DNA from: JBMOPD01 sp049323615
Lineage (GTDB): Bacteria > Bacillota > Desulfotomaculia > Desulfotomaculales > Desulfocucumaceae
DNA: 64,000 bases
Direction: 5' to 3'
NCBI GenBank assembly: GCA_049323615.1
Contig: JBMOPD010000107.1
Location: 47,218-111,217, forward strand
The translations under genes and the position numbers were made by a program. Positions 35,596-45,841 of this stretch are shown in pieces. The notes under the pieces were generated by a model. The model had not been told where the DNA came from. It worked only from the letters and a program-made list of their open reading frames with translations, and did no database searches. Each line of letters opens with the position of its first letter. The stretch's first letter is position 1.

Positions 35596-35802
35596 TTCAA
35601 TTCCTCCTGACTGGCTGTAATATATTTTTAACAGAACGGCTTTTTTTACGCCGCTGGCTTTTCCGGTGAGAAACCGGGGGCAACCGGCAAATGGTATGAC
35701 ACATTTTAAAAAAAATTATCATTTAGATCCATCCTAACAAAATAATGTGCTACAATATAATTATCAATCCGATTATCAAAAACGCCGGGAGAGTGAATTT
35801 TT

Positions 35803-36801
35803 ATGGACCGCGAACTGACTCTGGAACTGGTCAGGGTGACCGAGGTGGCCGCGCTGGCCGCTTCGCAGTGGATGGGCCGGGGACGAAAGAATGAGGCCGA
35901 TGAGGCGGCAACAAACGCCATGCGGGCCATGTTTGACACCGTGGCTATAAACGGTACGGTGGTCATCGGCGAGGGTGAGATGGATGAGGCGCCAATGCTG
36001 TATATAGGCGAAAAGCTTGGCAACGCGCCTTCCCCGGAAGTGGACGTGGCCGTCGACCCCCTGGAGGGCACCAACATCCTGGCCAAGGGGCTCCCCAACG
36101 CGCTGTCGGTGGTGGCCATAGCCGACAAGGGGAACCTGCTGCACGCGCCGGACATTTACATGCAGAAAATAGCCGTGGGGCCGCGGGCCGCCGGGAAGAT
36201 ACATATCGACGACCCCATTGAAAAAACCCTGGAGATAGTGGCCAAGGCCAATGACAAGCGAATATCGGAATGCGCCGTGATGATCCTGGACCGCCCCCGC
36301 CACCAGGAGATGATCGAGGCTGTCAGAAAGGCCGGGGCCAGGGTGAGGCTGATTGGCGACGGAGACGTCGGCTCGGCCATTTACACGGCCATACCGGATA
36401 CCGGCGTCGACCTGTGCCTGGGCATCGGGGGGGCCCCGGAAGGCGTGATCGCGGCGGCGGCCCTGAAATGCCTGGGAGGCGAAATGCAGGCCAGGCTGTG
36501 GCCCGAGGATGACGAGGACAGGGCCCGCTGCGCCCAGATGGGCATAACGGACTGCAGCAGGATACTTTACATGGACGATATGGTAAAGGGAGACGATGCC
36601 ATATTTGCGGCTACCGGCGTCACCGACGGGGAGCTGCTGAAAGGGGTGCGCATGCTGGGAGGGGATATGGCTGAAACGCACTCCCTGGTGATGCGTTACA
36701 GGAATAAAACCATAAGATACATCAAGGCCATACACAGGCTTTCTTACAAGGCTAACATGGTGTTTGGCAGTGGTTCCCGGCCGGTAATGGAAATTAAATA
36801 G
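35803..36801 (+). CDS. glpX: Fructose-1,6-bisphosphatase, class II
   Basis: 332 residues. It removes phosphate from fructose-1,6-bisphosphate in gluconeogenesis. Lithium-sensitive phosphatase motifs are present: IGEGEMDEAPML, VDPLEGTN and ARLWPEDDEDRARC. GGGAGAG precedes ATG. It is a single gene between diverging and converging neighbours. Sedoheptulose bisphosphatase activity is known for some members. Confidence 0.95.
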   Translation: MDRELTLELVRVTEVAALAASQWMGRGRKNEADEAATNAMRAMFDTVAINGTVVIGEGEMDEAPMLYIGEKLGNAPSPEVDVAVDPLEGTNILAKGLPNALSVVAIADKGNLLHAPDIYMQKIAVGPRAAGKIHIDDPIEKTLEIVAKANDKRISECAVMILDRPRHQEMIEAVRKAGARVRLIGDGDVGSAIYTAIPDTGVDLCLGIGGAPEGVIAAAALKCLGGEMQARLWPEDDEDRARCAQMGITDCSRILYMDDMVKGDDAIFAATGVTDGELLKGVRMLGGDMAETHSLVMRYRNKTIRYIKAIHRLSYKANMVFGSGSRPVMEIK

Positions 36802-36811
36802 TCAGCCAGTT

Positions 36812-36898
36812 AACACAGAGAACACAGGGATTAAAGAGGAAACACAGAGTTCAGGAGTTAGTTTCAGAGTGCTGACAGCCGATGGCTGACGGCTATTT
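36812..36898. repeat. Nonamer then heptamer tandem repeats
   Basis: AACACAGAG, AACACAGGG at 36812-36829, a further ACACAGAG near 36843, then four heptamers GCTGACA, GCCGATG, GCTGACG, GCTATTT at 36871-36898. The heptamers overlap the C-terminal codons of the minus-strand yyaC gene. Confidence 0.75.
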
Positions 36899-37424
36899 TT
36901 TTTCTCCTGTAGGAAACAACACTTATGGCCCTGGCCAGCAGGTTTGAGCCCAGCCACACTTTGTTAAAGCTGGCGCAGCCCAGGGTTAGAAAATTGGCGA
37001 TACCGAAAGGGGCCACGTTAAACACCACCGATGTTTCACCCACCGGGGGCAGTTCCTTTTTCATGGCCGCGCCGGGCCTGATCGGTCCCCTGATGAATTT
37101 TAAAGTGCCCACGTCTTTGTAATGACCCATGGTGGCGTCAACGGCCACGATATGACTGTCCTTCGGCGCCTGCAGCAGTCTCTCTTCAAGGTTGCTGGCA
37201 TTAACCGTATCGTCAAGGGAGCCGATCACATTTTTCAGTCCCATATTTTTTAACAGCGTTCCGGTCAGGGGACCGAAGCAGTCCCCCGTACTGAGGTCGG
37301 AACCTATACAGAAATAGGTGATATTGACCCCGGGTTCCGGCAGTATCTGTTCCAGGCAGCGGAGCGCCTTGACAACCCCCAGCCGGTCGGAATAGTGTAT
37401 GGAATCTATTATCAAATATACCAT
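36864..37424 (-). CDS. yyaC: Spore protease YyaC (DUF1256)
   Basis: 186 residues. GSDLSTGDCFGPLTGTLL, VDATMGHYKDVGTLKF and GSSF-like PPVGETSVVFNV blocks identify the YyaC family of sporulation proteins, which resemble GPR spore proteases and hydrogenase maturation proteases. AGGTGG seven to eight bases before ATG 37424 fixes the start; the frame is open 15 codons further up without a ribosome site. The last dozen residues are encoded by a tandem heptamer array, so the C-terminus may be extended relative to relatives. Confidence 0.88.
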   Translation of the reverse strand: MVYLIIDSIHYSDRLGVVKALRCLEQILPEPGVNITYFCIGSDLSTGDCFGPLTGTLLKNMGLKNVIGSLDDTVNASNLEERLLQAPKDSHIVAVDATMGHYKDVGTLKFIRGPIRPGAAMKKELPPVGETSVVFNVAPFGIANFLTLGCASFNKVWLGSNLLARAISVVSYRRKKIAVSHRLSAL

Positions 37425-37600
37425 TAAATACCACCTGACTACATTATACAAAAAAGGCGCTTTGAACACCAGAAAAAAATCAGTGTGACATGAACTTAGC
37501 AGGGAATGGAGGACGGAGGGGAATCTGGTAGAATTATTTAATAGCAGTAATTACTTAGGGGTCAGGGATTAGGAATTAAGATGTTTGGGGATGTGATTGC

Positions 37601-40600
37601 TTGGGCCTTCGTTTTATTGTGGGCCGTGCGGGGTCCGGAAAAACCGGCCTTTGCTACCGGGAAATATGTGAGCGGCTTAAGGACGGCCGGGAAAACCTGC
37701 TGGTGCTGCTGGTGCCTGAGCAGGCCACGTATCAGAATGAACTGGCCCTGGCCTTAAAAATTCCTGCGGGAGGGCTGTTGAGGGCCCAGGTGCTGAGCTT
37801 TCGCAGGCTGGCCTGGAGGGTTTTGAACGAGACGGGAGGAGCCTCCAGGGTACATATAGGGGATCTCGGGAAGCGTATGCTGGTACGGGGCATTATCGAG
37901 CGGAGGAAGAAGGAACTGACGGTATTCGGCAGGGCCGCCGAACAGCCCGGCTTTACCGATGTGATGTCCTCTTTTCTGTCCGAACTGAAGCTGTATAATG
38001 TTTCGCCCGGTGACCTGTCCAGGGTGGCGGAGAACCTGGGCAGCCGGGTCAAGGACAGGATTTCCGGAAAGCTGCGCGACATAGACATGGTGTATGCGGA
38101 CCTGGAGAACCATCTGCAGGGAAGATATATCGATCCCGACGATTACATGAACCTGCTGGCCGGAAGGATTAAACTCTCACCCGCCATGGCCGGGGCCGAG
38201 GTATGGATAGACGGCTTCAACGGGTTCACTCCCCAGGAGTATGCCGTGGTGGAGAAACTGATGGCGGTGGCCTGCCGGGTAAACGTTACCGTCTGCGCGG
38301 ACCGGCCGGTGATGGAAAGGACTCCCGGGGAGGGGGAGGTTTTTTATTCCACCGGGGAGACCGTGCAAAGGCTGAAAGAAATAGCGCTGGAAAACGGCAT
38401 CCCTCTGGAAAAGCCGGTGTTCCTGGACCGCTGTCACCGGTTCGGCCATGCCCCGTCCCTTCAATACCTGGAAAAACACTTTTTTGACAATGACAGCCAT
38501 CCCTACGGGGGGGACTGCCCGGAGATAAAACTGGTGGCGGCGGCCGGGCCGAGAGCCGAGGTGGAGGCGGCGGCCAGGGAAATAATCAGGCTTTGCCGGG
38601 ACGAGGGCTACCGCTGGCGGGAAATCGCCGTCCTGGTAAGGGACATCAACCTGTATCACGTGCTGGTCAGCACGGTGTTCAGGGATTACGGGATACCGTT
38701 TTTTATCGACCACAAGGGATCTGTGACCCACCACCCGCTGGTTGAACTGATCAGGTCGGCGCTGGAGGTGGCCGGTTCGGGCTGGTCCTACGAGCCGGTG
38801 TTCAGGTATTTAAAGACCGACCTGGTGCCGGTGGCCAGGGAAGAGGTGGACATACTGGAAAACTATGTACTGGCCCACGGCATCCGGGGCACGGCCTGGA
38901 CCGACGGGGGGGACTGGCGGTTCATGCGCAGTTCCCTGGACGGCGGGGAGGCCCCGGCCGAAGACAGGGCCTTGTTGGAGAGAGTAAACCGGGCCAGGCG
39001 GGAAGGTGTCAGGGCGCTGGTAAATTTCTGCCGCCGGGTGCGGCAGGAGGGACGCCTGACATTCAGGTCCATGGCGGAGGCCCTTTTTAACCTGCTGGTG
39101 GAACTGGATGTCCCGTCCAGGCTGGTGGAGTGGAGCGGCCGGGCCGGGGCCGAACAAAACCTGGCCCAGGCCGAGGAGCACGACCGCATCTGGGGCCAGG
39201 TGGTGGACCTGCTGGACCAGGCGGTGGCGGCCTTCGGGGAAGATGCCACTTCCCCGGAAAAATTCGCCGCGGTGCTGGAGTCCGGACTGATCAGCCTGCG
39301 CCTGGGCCTGATCCCGCCCGGCCTGGACCAGGTGACCGTGGGGTCGCTGGACCGCTCCCGCAGTCCGGTGATCAAGGCCGCCCTGGTGCTGGGGGTCAAT
39401 GAAGGGATATTTCCGGCCAGGCCGGCCGGGGAGGGCCCCCTCACCGATGCCGAAAGGGAGGCCCTGGAGCTGGCGGGGGTCAAGCTGGCCCCGGGAGCCC
39501 GGAAAAATGTTTTTTACGAGCAGTTTCTGGTCTATACCGCCCTGACCAGGGCCTCTCACTATCTGTGGATAAGCTACTGCACGTCCGACGGGGAGGGCCG
39601 TTCCATGCTCCCTTCCCGCATTGTACGCCGGGCCAGGGAACTGCTGCCGGGGGTGCGGGAACATCAGGTGGCGGTGGATCCCGCCGGGGCGGGGGAAGAG
39701 GACCTGGAATTCGTGGCCGAGAAGACGCGCACCCTCGGCTACCTGGCCTCCCGGCTCAGGGAATACCTGGCGGGCAAAGAAAATCACCATCTCTGGTGGG
39801 ATGTCTACAACTGGTACGCCGGGGACCAGTCCTCCAGAGAAGGCCTGGCCATGGTCCGGCAGGGGCTTTTTCACCGCAACGCGGAGGGAGGCCTTTCTCC
39901 CGGCCTGGCCGCAAGATTATACGGCGATAAACTTAAGGCCGGTGTTTCCGGCATTGAAAGGTTCAGTTCCTGCCCCTTCGCCCACTTTATGGCCCACGGC
40001 ATCAAGCTCAGGGAGAGGCTGCATTACAAGCTGACGCCGCCGGACATGGGGCAGTTTTTCCACGCCGCCCTCAAGTTGTTTGCCGGGCGGCTGCGCCGCC
40101 AGTCGCTGGACTGGGGCCAGCTGGACAGGGAAACCGTGGCCCGGCTGATGGGGGAGATAGTGGACGCCATAGCGCCCGGGCTGCAAAATGAAATTCTCCT
40201 CAGCAGCGCCCGCTACCGCCACCTGGTGACCAGGCTGAAGAGGCGGCTGGCCCGGTCGGCGGCGGTGCTGGCGGAACAGGCCAGGCGCGGGAAATTCAGG
40301 CCGGTGGCCCTGGAGGTGGGTTTTGGGCCGGGGGAAACACTACCTCCGGTCAGCATCAGGCTCCCCGGGGGGAAGGCGCTGGAAATAACCGGCCGTATCG
40401 ACAGGGTGGATGCCTGCCGCTGGGAGAAGGGCAACCATATCATTGTCATTGACTACAAGTCCGGGTTCGACGACATCGACCTGGCGGGCGTTTATCACGG
40501 CGTCAACATACAGCTGCCGGCCTACCTGGACGTGGCCGTGGCCAACTGGGGCCGGATCGCCGGCGGGGAGGGGCTGCCGGGAGGTATATTTTATTTTACC

Positions 40601-41068
40601 GTGGCCGACCCGGTGATTAAAACCGACGGCCCGGTAACCGGTGAAGAGGCTGAAAAAATGACGCTGAAAAGGCTCAGGATGAGGGGGCTGGTGCTGGCCG
40701 ACCCGGACCTGGTTAAACTGCTGGACGCCGAGATGGAGGGGCACTCGGACATCATCCCGGTGGCCCTGAACTCCAGGGGCGAGTTCTATAAAAACAGCCC
40801 GGTGGTGACAGAAGAAAATTTCCTCCTGCTGAGAACGTATTTAAGGGATCTGTACCGGCGGGTGGGGCAGGCCATCTTCTCCGGCCAGGTGGGCATACAG
40901 CCCATTAAACTAAAAAAATACAGCGCCTGCCGCTATTGCAAGTTCAAGGCGGTCTGCCGGTTCGACCCGCTGCTGCCCGAGAACCGGTACCGGATCCCGC
41001 CGGCCATGGATGACGGCCAGGTCTGGGAAAAAATGTCGGCCGTCCTGGGGGGTGGAGAAAATGAGTAA
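37601..41068 (+). CDS. addB: ATP-dependent helicase/nuclease subunit B
   Basis: 1155 residues, full length. The N-terminus has a Walker A (GRAGSGKTG) in an inactive-helicase-like domain. The C-terminus has the RecB-type nuclease (IDRVDAC, VIDYKSG) and an iron-sulphur cluster set by one Cys near 795 (SSCPFAHF) and three at the end (C-R-Y-C, C-R-F). With AddA it processes double-strand breaks for recombination. TTG 37601 is supported by GGGGATGTG five bases upstream. It overlaps addA by eight bases. Confidence 0.95.
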   Translation: MGLRFIVGRAGSGKTGLCYREICERLKDGRENLLVLLVPEQATYQNELALALKIPAGGLLRAQVLSFRRLAWRVLNETGGASRVHIGDLGKRMLVRGIIERRKKELTVFGRAAEQPGFTDVMSSFLSELKLYNVSPGDLSRVAENLGSRVKDRISGKLRDIDMVYADLENHLQGRYIDPDDYMNLLAGRIKLSPAMAGAEVWIDGFNGFTPQEYAVVEKLMAVACRVNVTVCADRPVMERTPGEGEVFYSTGETVQRLKEIALENGIPLEKPVFLDRCHRFGHAPSLQYLEKHFFDNDSHPYGGDCPEIKLVAAAGPRAEVEAAAREIIRLCRDEGYRWREIAVLVRDINLYHVLVSTVFRDYGIPFFIDHKGSVTHHPLVELIRSALEVAGSGWSYEPVFRYLKTDLVPVAREEVDILENYVLAHGIRGTAWTDGGDWRFMRSSLDGGEAPAEDRALLERVNRARREGVRALVNFCRRVRQEGRLTFRSMAEALFNLLVELDVPSRLVEWSGRAGAEQNLAQAEEHDRIWGQVVDLLDQAVAAFGEDATSPEKFAAVLESGLISLRLGLIPPGLDQVTVGSLDRSRSPVIKAALVLGVNEGIFPARPAGEGPLTDAEREALELAGVKLAPGARKNVFYEQFLVYTALTRASHYLWISYCTSDGEGRSMLPSRIVRRARELLPGVREHQVAVDPAGAGEEDLEFVAEKTRTLGYLASRLREYLAGKENHHLWWDVYNWYAGDQSSREGLAMVRQGLFHRNAEGGLSPGLAARLYGDKLKAGVSGIERFSSCPFAHFMAHGIKLRERLHYKLTPPDMGQFFHAALKLFAGRLRRQSLDWGQLDRETVARLMGEIVDAIAPGLQNEILLSSARYRHLVTRLKRRLARSAAVLAEQARRGKFRPVALEVGFGPGETLPPVSIRLPGGKALEITGRIDRVDACRWEKGNHIIVIDYKSGFDDIDLAGVYHGVNIQLPAYLDVAVANWGRIAGGEGLPGGIFYFTVADPVIKTDGPVTGEEAEKMTLKRLRMRGLVLADPDLVKLLDAEMEGHSDIIPVALNSRGEFYKNSPVVTEENFLLLRTYLRDLYRRVGQAIFSGQVGIQPIKLKKYSACRYCKFKAVCRFDPLLPENRYRIPPAMDDGQVWEKMSAVLGGGENE

Positions 41069-44000
41069 GCTTTCGCCGGGCAGGTGGACCGATGAACAGT
41101 GGGCCGCCATCACCGCCAGGGGCTGCAACCTGCTGGTCTCCGCGGCGGCGGGGGCGGGCAAGACCGCCGTGCTGGTGGAGAGGATATTGAGCCGGATCAA
41201 GGACAGCCGCAGCCCGGTGGATATTGACCGCCTGCTGGTGGTCACCTTTACCAACGCCGCCGCCGCCGAAATGCGGGAGCGGATAGCGGCGGCCATCTCC
41301 GCCGAACTGTCCGCGGGGGACGACGGCGGCAGGCTGGGCCTGCAGCTGGCCCTCCTGAGCAGGGCCAGGATATCCACCATCCACTCCTTCTGCATGGATA
41401 TTTTAAAACAGTATTTTTACCGCCTGGACATGGACCCGGGCTTCCGCCCGGCCGACGAGACCGAGTCGATGATGCTGAAGGCCGATGTGTTCGAGGAGCT
41501 GATGGAGGCAAAATATGAAGACATGGTGGACAGCGGGTTTAAGGAACTGGTGGAGTGCTACGGCGGTGAGCTGGACGACAGAGGGTTAATGGACCTGGTG
41601 ATCAGGATATACGGCTTTTCCCGGAGCAACCCCGACCCCGAGCTGTGGCTGAAAAAGGCGGCCGGGAGGTTTGATCCCGGGCCGGGAATGGAGGCCGCAT
41701 TAAGGCGTTATGCTTCCGGCGTCATGGCCGGGGTGGGGAGAACGCTGGCGGGCGCGGCCGCCGAGATGGAAATGGCCCTGGAACTTTGCCTGAAGCCCGG
41801 CGGCCCGGCGCGGTACGCTCCGGCTATAAAAGAAGAGATAGCGATGATCCGGGATCTTGCGGTCGCCTGTGCAAAGGGGTGGGATGAAGCCTGCCGGTCG
41901 TTCCGGGAATGCCGGTTCGCCGGCTTGAAAAGCGCCGGGCCCGGGGTGGACGAGGGTTTGAAGAACCTGGTGGCAGACTTGAGGAACAGGGTGAAGAAAA
42001 AAATAAAGTCCCTTGCCGAAGGCTGCCTGTCCCGCCCGCTGGCCGACCACGCCGCCGACATGGTTAAGATCGCCCCGTTGATGGGGGCCCTGGCCCAACT
42101 GGTGTCGGAGTTTGCGGAAAGCTACCGCCTGGCCAAACTGTCCCGGGGGCTGGTGGACTTCAGCGACCTGGAACACTGCTGCCTGCAGATACTGGCCGAA
42201 AGGGGCGCCGGGGGAGAACTGCGCCCATCGGCGGTGGCGCTGGAACTGCGGGAGCAGTTCGATGAAGTGCTGGTGGACGAGTACCAGGACATCAACCCGG
42301 TCCAGGAGGCCATCATCAACCTGGTGGCCAGGCCCGCCGACCGGGATCCCAACCTGTTCATGGTGGGGGACGTGAAGCAGAGCATTTACCGCTTCAGGCT
42401 GGCCGAGCCCGGGCTGTTTATGGCCAAGTACAGGGATTATCCCGTCCAGGTGGGCGGACCGTGCCGCCGCATAGACCTGTCCAAAAATTTCAGAAGCCGC
42501 CGGGAAATCATAAATGCCGTCAATTACATTTTCAGGCGGATAATGACCCGGGAGGCCGCCGAGATTGACTATGACCCCGGGGCCGAGCTGGTATACGGGG
42601 CCGCGGTATTCAGCGGTGAAGAAAAGAATGCTCCCCGGGGCCGCCGGGCCGAGCTGCTGCTCCTGGACCGCAGCCGGCCCACGCCGGAAGATGGGGGCGC
42701 CGGGGAGGAAGAGGGCCCGGAGAAAGATGCGGAAGATTTTTCGGACCGGGAGGAGCCGGGCGCCGTCCAGGCCGAGGCCAGGCTGATAGCCGGGCGGATC
42801 AGGGGGTTGATGGACGGCCGGTTCACAGTTTGGGACGACGGCCTGAAAGCAATGAGGCCGGTGATGTACAGGGACATTGTCATCCTGCTGAGGACCGTCA
42901 GGGGATGGGCCGGCGTTTTCGCTGACGAGCTGAAAAACTCCGGCATCCCGGCCTATTCCGAGCCGGACGCCGGCTATTTCCAGGCGGCTGAAATAGAAAC
43001 CATGGTCTCACTGCTGAAGCTGGTGGACAATCCCCGCCAGGACATTCCGCTGGCGGCGGTGCTGCGGTCCCCTATAGTAGGACTGGGGGCAGAGGAGCTG
43101 GCCGCGGTGCGGATGTTCAGGAAGACGGGGGATTTGTGGGACGCGGTGGTGTGCGCCGCAGAGTCCGCCGGGGGTGAACTGGCCGTAAAATTGTCAGGGT
43201 TTATCGCTTCCCTGAACAGGTGGCGGGAGTTGGGGCGAAGGGCCGCCATGACCGACCTGATCTGGACGGTTTACCGGGAAACGGGATTTTACCACTATGC
43301 GGGCGCCATGCCGGGAGGGGCGGACCGCCAGGCCAACCTCCGCGCCCTGCACCACTGGGCGGGGCAGTACGAGGCCACCACCTTCAGGGGCGTCTTCTCC
43401 TTTTTAAGGTTTATCGACCGCATGCGGGAAAAGGGTGAAGACCCGGGCAGGGCCCGCACCCTGGGCGAAAATGAGAATGTGGTCAGGATAATGAGCATTC
43501 ACAAGAGCAAGGGGCTGGAATTCCCGGTGGTGATAGTGGCCGGACTGGGCAAGCAGTTCAACCTGCAGGACCTCCACGGCAACATCCTCCTGCACAGGGA
43601 ACTGGGCTTCGGCCCGTCGCTGGTGGACCCGGCGGCCAGGATCACCTACCCCACCCTGCCGGAGCTGGCGGTGCGGGAAAGGCTGCGCCGGGAGGCCCTG
43701 GCCGAGGAAATGAGGGTGCTGTACGTGGCCATGACCCGGGCCAGGGAGAAGCTGGTACTGGCCGGCGCCGCGGCCGACCTCCGGCGCTCCGCCCGGATGT
43801 GGGCCGGGTGCGCCGGCAGGGGTCTTTCCACGGCCGATATACTGGGCGCCAGGTCGTACCTGGACTGGATCTGCCCGGCCCTGGCCGGGCACGGGGACGG
43901 CGGGCCGCTGCGGGCGTTGGATTTGGGCGAAGAGGCTGCTGGCCGGCATGATGACAGGGGCCGGGAGCAGGAATGGGTAATAAGCATCAGCAAAATGGGC

Positions 44001-44837
44001 GACATTGATGAAACCGCGGTGTTCAGCCGGGGCGGCATTACAGGGAGCGCCCTGGCCGGCAGGATCAGGCGGGGAGAAAAGGTGGAAGCCGGCGGCGAAT
44101 ACGCCGGGGTGGTGCAACAGAGGCTTTCCTGGGTGTACCCCCACCGCGGGGCAGTCGGGAAACCCGCCAAGATCTCGGTCACCGGGCTGGAGGAAGCCTC
44201 CGGAACCGCCGTTCCGGCCGTTGAAAAGGAGGCGGGGGACCTGGCCGGGGGCCAAAACCTGTGGTTCCTCAAACCGGCGTACGCCAGGCCGGCCTTTATG
44301 AGCGCCAGGAAAGACCTGACGCCGGCCGAAAAGGGATCGGCCATACACATGGTGATGCGCCACCTGGACCTGGGGGGGAGGCTGGATGCCGGGGGCGTCC
44401 TGGAGCAGGTGGGCCGCATGGTGGAGAAAGAACTGATCACGGAGGACCAGGCGGCCGTGGTGGACTGCCGGAGGATAGCCGAATTTTTCCTGTCCGGGCC
44501 CGGGAAAAGGATGCTGGCGGCCAGCTCGGTGAAGCGGGAGGTTCCCTTCAGCCTGGCGGTTCCCGCCGGAGAAATTTACCCGGAACTGGGGGACAGCCAC
44601 TCCGGTGAAAGGGTGCTGGTGCAGGGGGTTATAGACTGCCTGGCCGAAGAGGGGGACGGGTACCTTTTAATAGACTACAAAACAGACCGGTTAAACGGGC
44701 GGGACCCCGGCCAGTTGGCCGAAAAATACAGGGTCCAGGTGGATTTTTACGCCAGGGCGGTGGAATCCCTCACCGGCCGGCCGGTGAAAGAGCGCTATCT
44801 GTATTTCTTTGAATTGGGGATGGATTTTAGGGTATGA
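41061..44837 (+). CDS. addA: ATP-dependent helicase/nuclease subunit A
   Basis: 1258 residues. UvrD-like helicase motifs in order: SAAAGAGKTAVLVERIL (I), VVTFTNAAAAEM (Ia), VLVDEYQDINPVQ (II), GDVKQSIYRFR (III), IMSIHKSKGLEFPVV (V) and LYVAMTRAREKL (VI). A RecB nuclease with GVIDCLAEEGDGYLLIDYKTD and Q-V-D-F-Y closes the protein. It is the motor and one nuclease of AddAB. ATG 41061 follows GGTGGAG. Confidence 0.96.
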   Translation: MSKLSPGRWTDEQWAAITARGCNLLVSAAAGAGKTAVLVERILSRIKDSRSPVDIDRLLVVTFTNAAAAEMRERIAAAISAELSAGDDGGRLGLQLALLSRARISTIHSFCMDILKQYFYRLDMDPGFRPADETESMMLKADVFEELMEAKYEDMVDSGFKELVECYGGELDDRGLMDLVIRIYGFSRSNPDPELWLKKAAGRFDPGPGMEAALRRYASGVMAGVGRTLAGAAAEMEMALELCLKPGGPARYAPAIKEEIAMIRDLAVACAKGWDEACRSFRECRFAGLKSAGPGVDEGLKNLVADLRNRVKKKIKSLAEGCLSRPLADHAADMVKIAPLMGALAQLVSEFAESYRLAKLSRGLVDFSDLEHCCLQILAERGAGGELRPSAVALELREQFDEVLVDEYQDINPVQEAIINLVARPADRDPNLFMVGDVKQSIYRFRLAEPGLFMAKYRDYPVQVGGPCRRIDLSKNFRSRREIINAVNYIFRRIMTREAAEIDYDPGAELVYGAAVFSGEEKNAPRGRRAELLLLDRSRPTPEDGGAGEEEGPEKDAEDFSDREEPGAVQAEARLIAGRIRGLMDGRFTVWDDGLKAMRPVMYRDIVILLRTVRGWAGVFADELKNSGIPAYSEPDAGYFQAAEIETMVSLLKLVDNPRQDIPLAAVLRSPIVGLGAEELAAVRMFRKTGDLWDAVVCAAESAGGELAVKLSGFIASLNRWRELGRRAAMTDLIWTVYRETGFYHYAGAMPGGADRQANLRALHHWAGQYEATTFRGVFSFLRFIDRMREKGEDPGRARTLGENENVVRIMSIHKSKGLEFPVVIVAGLGKQFNLQDLHGNILLHRELGFGPSLVDPAARITYPTLPELAVRERLRREALAEEMRVLYVAMTRAREKLVLAGAAADLRRSARMWAGCAGRGLSTADILGARSYLDWICPALAGHGDGGPLRALDLGEEAAGRHDDRGREQEWVISISKMGDIDETAVFSRGGITGSALAGRIRRGEKVEAGGEYAGVVQQRLSWVYPHRGAVGKPAKISVTGLEEASGTAVPAVEKEAGDLAGGQNLWFLKPAYARPAFMSARKDLTPAEKGSAIHMVMRHLDLGGRLDAGGVLEQVGRMVEKELITEDQAAVVDCRRIAEFFLSGPGKRMLAASSVKREVPFSLAVPAGEIYPELGDSHSGERVLVQGVIDCLAEEGDGYLLIDYKTDRLNGRDPGQLAEKYRVQVDFYARAVESLTGRPVKERYLYFFELGMDFRV

Positions 44838-44870
44838 ATACAGGAGACAGGATGAATGCTTAAAAAGCTA

Positions 44871-44899
44871 TTGACACTCCCGGGCAGGGGGTTTATACT
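44871..44899 (+). promoter_or_regulatory. Sigma-A promoter for hisG
   Basis: TTGACA (44871-44876), 17-base spacer, TATACT (44894-44899). The leader before hisG is about 60 bases, AT-rich, with GGAGG before the ATG. No T-box or attenuator is visible. Confidence 0.85.
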
Positions 44900-44968
44900 A
44901 GCTGGTAATCTTTAATATGATAAAGTAATAATATATTAACATCATAAATAAAAGCGGAGGTTGTTATA

Positions 44969-45841
44969 ATGAATGTAGTGAGGCTGGGACTGCCCAAGGG
45001 AAGCCTTCAGGAGGCCACTTTTCAGCTTTTCAAAAGGGCCGGCTTTAACATGACCTTGAGGAGCAGGTCGTATTACCCCAGGATTGACGACCCGGAGATT
45101 GAAGTGGTGCTCATGCGCGCCCAGGAAATACCGAGGTATGTCAATGAGGGGGTGCTGGACGCGGGGCTGTCGGGCCTGGACTGGATACTGGAAAACGAGG
45201 CCGATGTGGTGGAAGTGGCGGACCTGGTCTATTCCAAGCAGACCAACAACCCCATCAGGCTGGTGCTGGCCGTGGCCAACGACAGCGACATAAAGTCGGT
45301 GAAGGACCTGGAGGGGAAAAGGATTGCCACCGAGCTGGTGCGGGTGACCAGACAGTTTCTTGCCCGGCACGGCGTCAACGCCAGCGTGGAATTTTCATAC
45401 GGGGCCACCGAGGTAAAGGTACCTGACCTGGTGGACGCCATTGCCGATATCACCGAGACCGGAAGTTCTTTGAAGGCAAACAACCTGCGGATTCTGGCCA
45501 CCATTCTGGAATCCACCACCAAGCTGCACGCCAACCGCCGTTCCTGGGAGGATCCCTGGAAGCGGGAAAAACTCCAAAACCTGGCGGTGCTCCTGCAGGG
45601 GGCGCTGAGGGCCGAATCAAAGGTGGGGCTGAAGATGAACGTGCCCGGGGACAAGATAAACAGCGTTCTGTCCGTCCTGCCGGCCATGAAACACCCCACC
45701 ATCTCCCAGCTTTACAACAGCGACTGGGTGGCTGTGGAGGTGGTCCTTGATGAAAAGATGGTCAGGGACCTGATTCCGCCGTTAAGGAGGATGGGCGCCC
45801 AGGATTTGATCGAGTACCCGCTGAACAAGGTAATACCTTGA
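44969..45841 (+). CDS. hisG: ATP phosphoribosyltransferase, long form
   Basis: 290 residues, the long HisG with a C-terminal ACT-like regulatory domain (about 215-290), so no HisZ partner is needed. It joins ATP and PRPP in the first step of histidine synthesis. LGLPKGSLQEATFQLFKRAG, DAGLSGLDWI and the phosphate loop DAIADITETGSSLKANNLRI are visible. It is the only his gene here, with its own promoter; the rest of the pathway must be elsewhere. Confidence 0.95.
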   Translation: MNVVRLGLPKGSLQEATFQLFKRAGFNMTLRSRSYYPRIDDPEIEVVLMRAQEIPRYVNEGVLDAGLSGLDWILENEADVVEVADLVYSKQTNNPIRLVLAVANDSDIKSVKDLEGKRIATELVRVTRQFLARHGVNASVEFSYGATEVKVPDLVDAIADITETGSSLKANNLRILATILESTTKLHANRRSWEDPWKREKLQNLAVLLQGALRAESKVGLKMNVPGDKINSVLSVLPAMKHPTISQLYNSDWVAVEVVLDEKMVRDLIPPLRRMGAQDLIEYPLNKVIP

